6,588 nt of DNA from Flavobacteriales bacterium UBA5869 (GTDB lineage Bacteria > Bacteroidota > Bacteroidia > Flavobacteriales_D > Crocinitomicaceae): NCBI GenBank assembly GCA_002432565.1, contig DJFP01000019.1, positions 1,330-7,917 of the forward strand, given 5' to 3'. The position numbers were made by a program, and so were the translations under genes. The stretch's first letter is position 1; each line of letters begins with the position of its first letter. Shown here piece by piece: positions 1-5,021 of the stretch. The notes beneath the pieces are model-generated. The model saw only the letters and a list, made by a program, of their open reading frames with translations, made no database searches and was not told the DNA's origin.

Positions 1-246
1 ACTATTAAATTCGTTTCTACCAAAGTGGAAAAATCCGGAGAGAATTATTCCATCACCGGAAAATTAACCATGAAAGGGGTTACGAAAGAAAAAAAAATCC
101 CTGCGACCGTTTCCAAATCCGGGGATGATCTGACTTTCAGCGGGAAATTCACGGTAAATCGCATTGATTATGGTGTGGGACGTAAAAGCGATGCTGTTCC
201 GGACATTATGAATATTTCTTACTCCATTCCGGTAACCGAAAAATAG
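1..246 (+). CDS. YceI-like family protein, C-terminal part (cut by window start)
   Basis: The reading frame is open from the first base and ends with TAG at 244-246, so about 81 C-terminal residues are visible. A GTG at position 25 is internal and is not the start. The visible part alternates beta strands, with a segment reading roughly 'ITGKLTMKGVTKEKKIPATV' followed by a 'FSGKFTVNRIDYGVG' strand and a final 'ISYSIPVTEK' strand. This is the usual end of the YceI lipocalin-like barrel, normally about 170-190 residues. Known YceI proteins are periplasmic and bind isoprenoid or amphiphilic lipids in the barrel; some have been crystallised with polyprenyl or quinone ligands. The signal peptide and N-terminal half lie outside the window. 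It is probably co-transcribed with the next two genes, since the gap is only 4 bases. The family call rests on pattern recognition and is fairly sure; the ligand is not known. Confidence 0.75.
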   Translation, partial: TIKFVSTKVEKSGENYSITGKLTMKGVTKEKKIPATVSKSGDDLTFSGKFTVNRIDYGVGRKSDAVPDIMNISYSIPVTEK

Positions 247-250
247 TCAG

Positions 251-655
251 ATGTTCAAACGCTTTTTTTTCCTTGCTGCAGCCTCCGGCTTATTTGCGTC
301 GCTTATTTCATGGATCTATTCTTCCGTTTACAAGAATATGATCGCAGATTTTACAGAAGCAAGCGGTTATTGGCATTTGTTGTGCTTTTCCGCGATGATC
401 ACATTCGGGATCAGCATTCTTGGAGCCGGTATTTATGCACTTATCAAGAACAAGGCTGTCGCTTCTTTTGTTTGTAATTTCATTTTATCAGGATTTTCAG
501 TAGCCTTGGTTTTTTACGTCTTTACCATGAATGACCCCGAATTCAAGAACGAGGATTCTATGGCAATGATCGATTATTTCAAAGGCTACCTGATTCCGTT
601 CGTGTTCATTCCTGCACTTTCATGGATGAGCTTTAAACCTTTATTTATCAAGTAA
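251..655 (+). CDS. small four-helix integral membrane protein, unknown function
   Basis: I do not recognise a family for this 134-residue protein. Four hydrophobic segments are visible at about residues 5-25, 42-65, 69-92 and 108-128. A short charged loop (NDPEFKNEDS, about 94-103) lies between the third and fourth. Lys3 and Arg4 sit before the first helix. With four helices both ends should be on the same, cytoplasmic, side, placing the acidic loop in the cytoplasm if the positive-inside rule holds for KNK (66-68); this is weak. There is no CxxCH and no His pattern typical of cytochrome b561. The gene starts 4 bases after the YceI-like gene and its TAA is immediately followed by the ATG of the cytochrome gene, so the three are almost certainly one transcript and perhaps translationally coupled. 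A membrane partner for the flanking periplasmic proteins is inference. Confidence 0.8.
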   Translation: MFKRFFFLAAASGLFASLISWIYSSVYKNMIADFTEASGYWHLLCFSAMITFGISILGAGIYALIKNKAVASFVCNFILSGFSVALVFYVFTMNDPEFKNEDSMAMIDYFKGYLIPFVFIPALSWMSFKPLFIK

Positions 656-1021
656 ATGAAAAAAACACTTTCTATTTTCTTAGCGTTGGGAAGTATTTCT
701 GCTTCGGTATTATTCCTTCCCAGTGCTTGTACAAAGGCAAAAACTCCGCCTGCATTGCCGGAAGTTACCTGCAACAGTACCATTTCATTCAGCACACAAA
801 TCGCCCCGATGATAGAAGAAAACTGTGCCGTATGCCATGGTGTTGGAGCCGGAACATCACCGGTTTTGTCGAACCATGCAGAAATCTCTGCAAATGCAGA
901 GGCAATTATTCAGGCTTTGCGAGGAACACCCCAGTTGATGCCGCAAGGAGGACCAGCCCTTCCCGATTCGCTTATCCAACAGTTCCAATGCTGGCTGCAA
1001 CAAGGAAGAATGCAGAATTAA
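656..1021 (+). CDS. single-haem c-type cytochrome, probable lipoprotein
   Basis: The 121-residue product starts with a lysine-containing signal sequence (MKKTLSIFLALGSISASVLF) ending in LPSAC, so Cys25 is a likely lipidated residue. The box has Pro at -3 instead of Leu, which is non-canonical but within the loose range seen in Bacteroidota. The mature part carries a haem c attachment motif C57-A-V-C60-H61 inside the familiar 'FSTQIAPMIEENCAVCHG' context, and Met95 in 'QLMPQGG' is the natural distal haem ligand. The ending 'IQQFQCWLQQG' matches the last helix of small class I-type cytochrome domains. Two further cysteines, Cys39 and Cys112, could form a disulfide. The protein should sit in the periplasm on a membrane anchor and move electrons; the partner is unknown. 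It is the last gene of the operon. No clear terminator follows, and a separate promoter box precedes the next gene. Confidence 0.85.
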   Translation: MKKTLSIFLALGSISASVLFLPSACTKAKTPPALPEVTCNSTISFSTQIAPMIEENCAVCHGVGAGTSPVLSNHAEISANAEAIIQALRGTPQLMPQGGPALPDSLIQQFQCWLQQGRMQN

Positions 1022-1041
1022 AAACAGGATAACTTCGGAAA

Positions 1042-1069
1042 TTCATAAGTGTTTATGGCAATTTCATAA
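1042..1069 (+). promoter_or_regulatory. possible operator: direct repeat TTCATAA 21 bases apart
   Basis: TTCATAA occurs at 1042-1048 and again at 1063-1069, a 21-base period equal to about two DNA turns. An inverted copy of its core, TTATG, lies at 1053-1057. If transcription starts near 1106, as the TAnnTTTG box at 1092-1099 suggests, the repeats are centred near -61 and -40, where activators commonly bind. In AT-rich DNA a 7-base repeat can arise by chance, so this is only a candidate. Confidence 0.25.
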
Positions 1070-1091
1070 CAACAGACAATACGTACACAAG

Positions 1092-1099
1092 TAACTTTG
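1092..1099 (+). promoter_or_regulatory. Bacteroidota-type -7 promoter box for the CxxCH/T9SS gene
   Basis: TAACTTTG is an exact match to the TAnnTTTG consensus of the main Bacteroidota sigma factor. It lies 22 bases before the ATG at 1122, giving a short leader of roughly 15-20 bases. No TTG/TTTG -33 box is visible at the expected distance, so the promoter may need an activator. It indicates that the 1122 gene is expressed separately from the upstream cytochrome operon, although read-through remains possible. Confidence 0.55.
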
Positions 1100-1121
1100 A
1101 GACAAATACAAAAAAAACGTT

Positions 1122-1997
1122 ATGACTAAAAACTACATCTATATCGGACTATTAGCCGCTTCGGGGCTTTTATTAAGCTTTGCAGGCAATCGATCCGTAC
1201 AGACAGTTAAAAACTTCAGCAAGAACTATCATACTTTGTATCAGGCCGGAAGTCCGGGAGGAAGAACAGGTGCTCCCGGAGACGGAGTTTGTACTCAATG
1301 CCACTCAGGAACAGTTCAAAGTGGCTCGGGTTTTAATAATGTAACTTTGACACACGCCGGAACACCGGTTACAGAATACGAACCGGGAACTACATACGAA
1401 GTTATGGTCAGCATGGCCACTACCAATGCCAAAAACGGATTTGAGATCGTTGCTTTAAACCCGAACAACACAGTAGCCGGAACATGGGCAATTACAGACG
1501 CTACACATACCAAAACCATTACTTCCGGAGGGAAATCGCGTGTTACTCATAAATTGGCAGGAACAAGTTTAACCAGCTGGACATTCAACTGGACTTCACC
1601 GGCAACCAATGTTGGAAGTGTAACATTCTACCTGGCAACCAACCAAACAAACAGCAGCAGCGGCACTGACGGTGATGTAATCCGTACTTCACAACATGTT
1701 TTCGGCTCACAAGCCGGAGTTGAAGAAGCTTCAGCTAAATTGGAAACACAAATCGGGTACCAGGCAAGTACGAATTCTTTGAACATTCATTTGAACAGCA
1801 AATTCGACGGAGACGGCTTTGTAAATCTGGTTGACATGAACGGAAAATCCGTTTTCACAGAAAAACTTGGAAATGTAAACGCCGGTGAAAGTGCGCATTC
1901 AATAAGACTTGACAACGAGTTAAACAGTGGTATCTATATGGTCAATGTGTCGGTAGACAACAACATGATTATGAAACGGGTATTTATCTCCAAGTAA
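1122..1997 (+). CDS. secreted CxxCH-containing 'choice-of-anchor V'-like protein with T9SS type A sorting domain
   Basis: This 291-residue protein has three parts. Residues 1-22 form a signal peptide (hydrophobic stretch about 6-21, ending SFAG). Residues about 43-197 form an extracellular beta domain beginning 'SPGGRTGAPGDGVCTQCHSG', with C57-x-x-C60-H61, followed by 'YEPGTTYEVMV', 'GFEIVALN', 'RVTHKLAG', 'WTFNWTSP' and 'VTFYLATNQTN...GD'. This order matches the Reeler-like domain annotated as choice-of-anchor V. Residues about 218-291 are a T9SS type A tail: 'VNLVDMNGKSV', then 'LDNELNSGIYMVNV', ending in 'KRVFISK'. Sec export followed by T9SS export to the cell surface is therefore expected. 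Whether CxxCH carries haem is unknown; the motif is conserved in the domain as I remember it. ATG 1122 is preceded by a promoter box, which supports this start. Its function is not established. Confidence 0.85.
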   Translation: MTKNYIYIGLLAASGLLLSFAGNRSVQTVKNFSKNYHTLYQAGSPGGRTGAPGDGVCTQCHSGTVQSGSGFNNVTLTHAGTPVTEYEPGTTYEVMVSMATTNAKNGFEIVALNPNNTVAGTWAITDATHTKTITSGGKSRVTHKLAGTSLTSWTFNWTSPATNVGSVTFYLATNQTNSSSGTDGDVIRTSQHVFGSQAGVEEASAKLETQIGYQASTNSLNIHLNSKFDGDGFVNLVDMNGKSVFTEKLGNVNAGESAHSIRLDNELNSGIYMVNVSVDNNMIMKRVFISK

Positions 1998-2010
1998 TTA
2001 ATTCGGATCA

Positions 2011-2060
2011 GGATAAAAAATGTGGGGACGCGAAGCATCGCGTCCCTAACTATTTTATCC
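2011..2060 (-). terminator. 50-base imperfect inverted repeat between convergent genes, likely terminator and REP-like palindrome
   Basis: The core is a perfect 9-bp stem, GGGACGCGA (2025-2033) with TCGCGTCCC (2038-2046), closed by the 4-base loop AGCA. Two further pairs extend it outward. After a mismatched stretch, GGATAAAA (2011-2018) pairs with TTTTATCC (2053-2060). Read on the minus strand the core is followed by CACATTTTTTATCC, a six-T tract, which makes a good intrinsic terminator for the 2055-2621 gene. On the plus strand the following T-tract (ATTTTATCC) is interrupted and weaker, but may still stop transcription from 1122-1997. The right outer arm covers the last codons and stop of the minus gene. 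The GC-rich core resembles palindromes scattered between genes in many bacteria. Confidence 0.7.
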
Positions 2061-2621
2061 GATTCTTCTTTGCACCAAATCCTCCACCCGTTCAAAAAAC
2101 TGGGAAGGTGTACTCGTTCTCCACTCGATATCTTCCAAATCGCCGCCCATTACAAAATAATGGTCTACCCGGGCTCTTTCGAATTCATGGATCACATGGT
2201 CGTGAAAATTGACCAATGCAATCCAGCCATCCTCTACTTCATCAAACCATTCCTCGTAATAACAATCATCCGAGTAATGGAAGTTCAACACGTTCTCACC
2301 AATCAAAATAAACTTATTGATTCCATGAGGCATCATTTCTTCTATTACATTCCGTTTCAGGGTCATGATATCATTCTCAATAGCATCATTCCATTCCCCG
2401 ATAAACTCCATAATTGCATAGCCTTCTTCGTAATCCACAAATAAGATCTTGGCAAAAAGTGTCCGTGAACCAATGTTGTCCCATTGCGGATGGATCAGGA
2501 AGTTGTAGATCCGGTCCGTAAATTCAAATTCACTGTACTCTCTGTCATAAAATGGCGAAAGTGAATCCTCGGAAGCAATGTACAAGTGTCTCCAATTAAA
2601 ATAAGGCTCTATAAAATGCAC
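2055..2621 (-). CDS. conserved hypothetical cytosolic protein (starts MHFIEPYFNWR)
   Basis: The 188-residue product has no signal peptide, membrane helix or lipobox, so it should be cytosolic. It is strongly acidic and rich in aromatic residues. I recognise the style of a Bacteroidota-restricted family of unknown function, with the landmarks 'HFIEPYFNWRHLYIASEDSLSPF' (2-24), 'IHPQWDNIGSRTLFAKILFVDYEEGYAI' (43-70), 'EWNDAIENDIMTLKR' (76-90) and 'INKFILIGENVLNFHYSDDCYYEEWFDEVEDGWIALVN' (101-138). No catalytic motif that I know is visible. The start codon is GTG (2619-2621); an in-frame TAA lies 15 bases upstream, and GTG is the only start that keeps the HFIEPYFNWR segment. Expression must start in the 101-base divergent spacer shared with the lipoprotein gene at 2723, but I see no clear minus-strand promoter box there. 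No function is proposed. Confidence 0.85.
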   Translation of the reverse strand: MHFIEPYFNWRHLYIASEDSLSPFYDREYSEFEFTDRIYNFLIHPQWDNIGSRTLFAKILFVDYEEGYAIMEFIGEWNDAIENDIMTLKRNVIEEMMPHGINKFILIGENVLNFHYSDDCYYEEWFDEVEDGWIALVNFHDHVIHEFERARVDHYFVMGGDLEDIEWRTSTPSQFFERVEDLVQRRIG

Positions 2622-2686
2622 AAAATCAGCTTTTTAAGTTTGGAATAAAAATTGTAAAAATGAACTTCGAAATTAAAAAGAAAGTC

Positions 2687-2694
2687 TACATTTG
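2687..2694 (+). promoter_or_regulatory. Bacteroidota-type -7 promoter box for the 2723 lipoprotein gene
   Basis: TACATTTG matches TAnnTTTG exactly and lies 28 bases before the ATG at 2723, giving a leader of about 20 bases. No TTG appears at the usual -33 distance; the closest is TTC at 2666-2668. The box sits in the spacer between divergent genes, so control of the two genes could be linked. Confidence 0.5.
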
Positions 2695-2722
2695 AGTGTT
2701 CATTTGAAACAAAAATTTACCA

Positions 2723-4213
2723 ATGAAAAAACACAATAAATCACTATTATTCAGCATCTTAACGATAAGCGGAATTTTATTCTTCAGCTCCTGTTCATCC
2801 GATTCTTCGGAACGCGATGCCGCTGAAGCAACTTCAGCAATGATTGAAGGTAACGAAAAAATCGTTGCGTTCGGCCATGTCAGTGCCATGAATATTTTGA
2901 ATAATGCCGATTACAAAAGCATTCCCAAGGTAAATACGATTTTAGGAAGTGTCCTGGGAAACTGGAAAAGAGGACTTGAAATCGATAAGCCGATTTACTA
3001 CGCATTAGAAGCTCCATTTGCTCATGACGGAACTCCGGAGACCCTTTATGCAATCATAAATATCAAAAACCAGGACAGCCTTGCATCTATCATCAGCGAA
3101 ATGGGATACGCACTGGATAAAGACGGGGATATTTCTTACCACCAGGAAGACGACGTAACTTTTGGTATCCGTAACAAATTACTCATCATTATCAGTAAAC
3201 CGGGGGATTATGACGGCAAAACAAAAATGAAAGAAGCATTTGCTTTAACCGAAGGAGATCTTTCGGAAAACAAAGCGGAAGATATTATCAGGCAAAAAGG
3301 AGATATCGTTTCCGGAATTGATATTTCCCGCTTACTGCATACATCCAACACAGAGTTGGAAAAACTTCCTGCCGAGAAAAAAGAACATTTGAACGAACTG
3401 GTAGAAGATGCATATATCAAAACAGTCGCAAACTTTACAAATGGGATGGCTACAGTTGAATCTCAGAATTTGTTCTCGGATGCACTGAAAGACGAATTAT
3501 TTTTCAAGGACAACAACGGAACAACCTTAGTGAGCAAATTGGGCGGTGGAAACCCATGGATGGGAGTTGCAATGAACCTGGACTTGAGAAAAGGCGAAAC
3601 CTTCCTGAATACTTATTTGCCAAACGCAAGACAACGCATTATGGCAGATTTTCCGGGTGAGGCAAAATTTGCACTAATGGCATTGGGTGAAAATCCGTTC
3701 TCAAAATTATTCTCGGGTCAGGCCGGATTGGTACTTAAAGGAAATGCAAATCCAGGATGGGGAATGGAATTAGAATACAGCAGTTATTTTGGTCTTGGCC
3801 CTAAAGGAGATATTCTTCAAAAAATGATGGAAGAGCAATTCTCTGTTTTCGGTGAAAAGAAAGGAGACACTTATATCATGGATAATATCCGTCTTAAATC
3901 TACGAAGAAGGGAATCTACACTTCAAGCGGAAAGGAAACAGGCGGAAAATTAAATCTGCCTGCTTATGCTAAAAACTTTGGTGAAGACAGCTTCTCCCTA
4001 TTCATTGCATTTGAAAAAATGGACATGAAAAGCATGGAACTCGAAGATGCTGCAAAAGTAGTCGAGATCCTCCAATACGTTACAATCAATGCTGATAGAG
4101 ACGGCTCTAAAATGGTCATTGCCGCGAAAAAGAAAAATGTGAACATCCTGAAACAGGTGACTGATTTTTATGCAAATCAGATTATGGAAAAAATGGATGC
4201 GATGGGAGTTTAA
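2723..4213 (+). CDS. large predicted lipoprotein, DUF4836-like, unknown function
   Basis: The 496-residue product begins with a lipoprotein signal, MKKHNKSLLF then a hydrophobic stretch ending 'ILFFSSC', so Cys24 is the probable lipidated residue. The next residues (SSDSSERDAAEA) are acidic and polar, similar in spirit to the surface-export signals of Bacteroidota lipoproteins, so an outer-membrane, possibly surface, location is plausible. The rest is soluble, with repeated alpha/beta stretches: 'PIYYALEAPF...TLYAIINIKNQDSLASIISEMGY' near 90-127, 'DVTFGIRNKLLIIISKPGDY' near 144-163, 'GGGNPWMGVAMNLDLRKG' near 274-291 and 'SFSLFIAFEKMD' near 423-434. This succession of short 'read-out' strands and the overall length suggest the DUF4836 family, but the family's usual 'IPxDA' opening is absent, so the assignment is tentative. 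No enzyme motif is visible. The gene is monocistronic: its own promoter box lies upstream and a strong terminator follows 22 bases after the stop. Confidence 0.8.
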   Translation: MKKHNKSLLFSILTISGILFFSSCSSDSSERDAAEATSAMIEGNEKIVAFGHVSAMNILNNADYKSIPKVNTILGSVLGNWKRGLEIDKPIYYALEAPFAHDGTPETLYAIINIKNQDSLASIISEMGYALDKDGDISYHQEDDVTFGIRNKLLIIISKPGDYDGKTKMKEAFALTEGDLSENKAEDIIRQKGDIVSGIDISRLLHTSNTELEKLPAEKKEHLNELVEDAYIKTVANFTNGMATVESQNLFSDALKDELFFKDNNGTTLVSKLGGGNPWMGVAMNLDLRKGETFLNTYLPNARQRIMADFPGEAKFALMALGENPFSKLFSGQAGLVLKGNANPGWGMELEYSSYFGLGPKGDILQKMMEEQFSVFGEKKGDTYIMDNIRLKSTKKGIYTSSGKETGGKLNLPAYAKNFGEDSFSLFIAFEKMDMKSMELEDAAKVVEILQYVTINADRDGSKMVIAAKKKNVNILKQVTDFYANQIMEKMDAMGV

Positions 4214-4234
4214 AAAACTGAATCATTTAAAACG

Positions 4235-4263
4235 AAAGGCTGTTCGATCGGACAGCCTTTTTT
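4235..4263 (+). terminator. strong intrinsic terminator of the DUF4836-like gene
   Basis: AAAGGCTGT (4235-4243) pairs perfectly with ACAGCCTTT (4252-4260) around an 8-base loop, and a run of six T's (4258-4263) follows on the plus strand. It begins 22 bases after the TAA of the lipoprotein gene. Confidence 0.85.
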
Positions 4264-4306
4264 GTGGTTTTAGGCGACGGCATTTCGTCAAAAAAACCAC
4301 AAAAAA
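4258..4306. repeat. 14-bp inverted repeat overlapping the terminator T-tract
   Basis: The arm at 4258-4271 (TTTTTTGTGGTTTT) is the exact reverse complement of 4293-4306 (AAAACCACAAAAAA). Inside the loop a small second stem, GACG (4276-4279) with CGTC (4286-4289), can also form. The left arm includes the T-tract of the preceding terminator, so in RNA the two structures compete. The arms are mostly A/T, so stability is modest. It may be a duplicated or decayed terminator, or part of a structured 3' end. Confidence 0.55.
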
Positions 4307-4374
4307 CATTCAGTTATATTTTTGAAAAATCAGTTTATTACACAAAAATCCGTTCACAAATTTATGAAGAAGTG

Positions 4375-4392
4375 TCCCGATAGCTATCGGGA
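4375..4392. repeat. perfect 18-base palindrome TCCCGATAGCTATCGGGA
   Basis: The two 9-base halves are exact reverse complements with no loop. It is the most GC-rich element of an otherwise AT-rich spacer. I remember this same word as a frequent intergenic palindrome in Bacteroidota genomes, which would make it a dispersed repeat and not a private operator; that recollection is unchecked. With no T-tract on either side it is not a normal terminator. Confidence 0.6.
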
Positions 4393-4440
4393 TCTAAAAT
4401 TCAAGAATTTCAATTGTTTAGACGAAAATCATTTTCAACT

Positions 4441-4460
4441 AAAAGCCATTCGCTTTTTTT
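4441..4460 (+). terminator. weak terminator-like hairpin before msrB
   Basis: AAAAGC (4441-4446) pairs with GCTTTT (4452-4457) around a 5-base loop, with T's continuing to 4460. The stem has only two G-C pairs, so it would be weak. It lies about 50 bases before the probable msrB promoter and could end stray upstream transcription. Confidence 0.3.
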
Positions 4461-4514
4461 AGGCTAAAGTGATTATGAAGTCATATTTACTGTCCTTTCA
4501 AACACTTTTTTTTG

Positions 4515-4522
4515 TACCTTGT
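4515..4522 (+). promoter_or_regulatory. probable msrB -7 promoter box (imperfect)
   Basis: TACCTTGT departs from TAnnTTTG only at its last two bases and is preceded by a run of eight T's (4506-4513), a common setting for Bacteroidota promoters. It lies 18 bases before the ATG at 4540, implying a leader of only about 10-12 bases. No TTG is visible at -33. Confidence 0.35.
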
Positions 4523-4539
4523 ATTGCCAAATTAAACTG

Positions 4540-4917
4540 ATGAAAGAAAAGAAAGATTGGAATCCACTGACTCCGGATGAAGAACGTATTATTGTTCGAA
4601 AAGGAACAGAATATCCCTTTACAGGTCAATACAATAAATGGAACGAACAAGGCATTTTTGTCTGCCGCAGATGCGAAGCTCCTTTGTACAAAAGCTCGGA
4701 TAAATTTGACTCCGGATGCGGATGGCCGTCATTTGATGATGAAATTCCGGGAAGCGTAAAAAGAATCCCTGATCCTGACGGAAGACGTGTTGAAATCATC
4801 TGTGCAAATTGCGAAGGTCATTTGGGCCACGTTTTTACTGGTGAAAAATTTACCCCTAAAAACACACGCCACTGCGTAAATTCGTTGAGTATCTTATTTC
4901 AAAAGACACAGGGATAA
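4540..4917 (+). CDS. msrB: peptide-methionine (R)-S-oxide reductase MsrB
   Basis: MsrB reduces the R form of methionine sulfoxide in oxidised proteins, normally recharged by thioredoxin. The 125-residue product has every landmark: two zinc-binding pairs, C42-R-R-C45 and C88-A-N-C91; the signature 'SGCGWPSF' with Cys60 in the resolving position known from E. coli-type enzymes; 'GHLGHVF' (93-99); and the catalytic Cys112 in 'TRHCVNSLS', with Asn114. The length is normal for a stand-alone MsrB with no MsrA fusion. There is no signal peptide, so it should work in the cytosol. ATG 4540 is chosen over an in-frame TTG at 4519 because that codon falls within the likely promoter box and the extra residues (MYCQIKL) are not family-like. 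It is a single gene, isolated by terminators and a convergent neighbour. Confidence 0.95.
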   Translation: MKEKKDWNPLTPDEERIIVRKGTEYPFTGQYNKWNEQGIFVCRRCEAPLYKSSDKFDSGCGWPSFDDEIPGSVKRIPDPDGRRVEIICANCEGHLGHVFTGEKFTPKNTRHCVNSLSILFQKTQG

Positions 4918-4982
4918 CTACGTTTTCACATACTTTCCGACCAACCCCGACATTGGGTATCATTTTCGAATTCTGAGAAATG

Positions 4983-5021
4983 AAAAACCGGTCTTCATGA
5001 TTACCGAAACTGAGGCCGGTT
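4983..5021 (-). terminator. intrinsic terminator of the lytic transglycosylase gene, starting inside its stop codon
   Basis: AACCGGTCT (4986-4994) pairs with AGGCCGGTT (5013-5021) as a 9-bp stem with one G-U pair and an 18-base loop. Read on the minus strand, the stem is followed by five T's (4983-4987, partly within the stem). The stem begins within the TAA (5020-5022). The loop is long for a terminator. On the plus strand the downstream sequence (TTAATTCGTTTC) is a poor T-tract, so it would stop msrB transcription only weakly. I see no better terminator in 4918-4985. Confidence 0.6.

Larger units (their letters stand above)
4214..4539. other. 326-base gene-free spacer rich in inverted repeats
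   Basis: No convincing gene lies between the lipoprotein stop and the msrB ATG. In order, the spacer holds the terminator (4235-4263), the overlapping 14-bp inverted repeat (4258-4306), a perfect 18-base palindrome (4375-4392), a small GAAAAT-C-ATTTTC palindrome (4424-4436), a weak hairpin followed by seven T's (4441-4460) and the probable msrB promoter (around 4515). The density of symmetric elements is higher than elsewhere in the window. A short untranslated RNA is possible but not shown. Confidence 0.6.

Noticed and set aside
727..1032. Open frame of 101 codons overlapping the cytochrome gene in another frame
   Set aside because: The overlapped frame has a signal sequence, a CxxCH motif and a Met ligand; this one has neither a plausible start nor a domain and is a shadow.
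2022..2444. Open frame of 140 codons on the plus strand
   Set aside because: It lies opposite the well-formed minus-strand gene at 2055-2621, starts inside the terminator hairpin and has no recognisable domain.
4519..4539. msrB start at TTG 4519
   Set aside because: It falls within the likely -7 box and adds residues not typical of MsrB; ATG 4540 gives a normal length.
4944..4958. ACCC/GGGT hairpin as an msrB terminator
   Set aside because: A 4-bp stem with no following T-tract is too weak to support the call.
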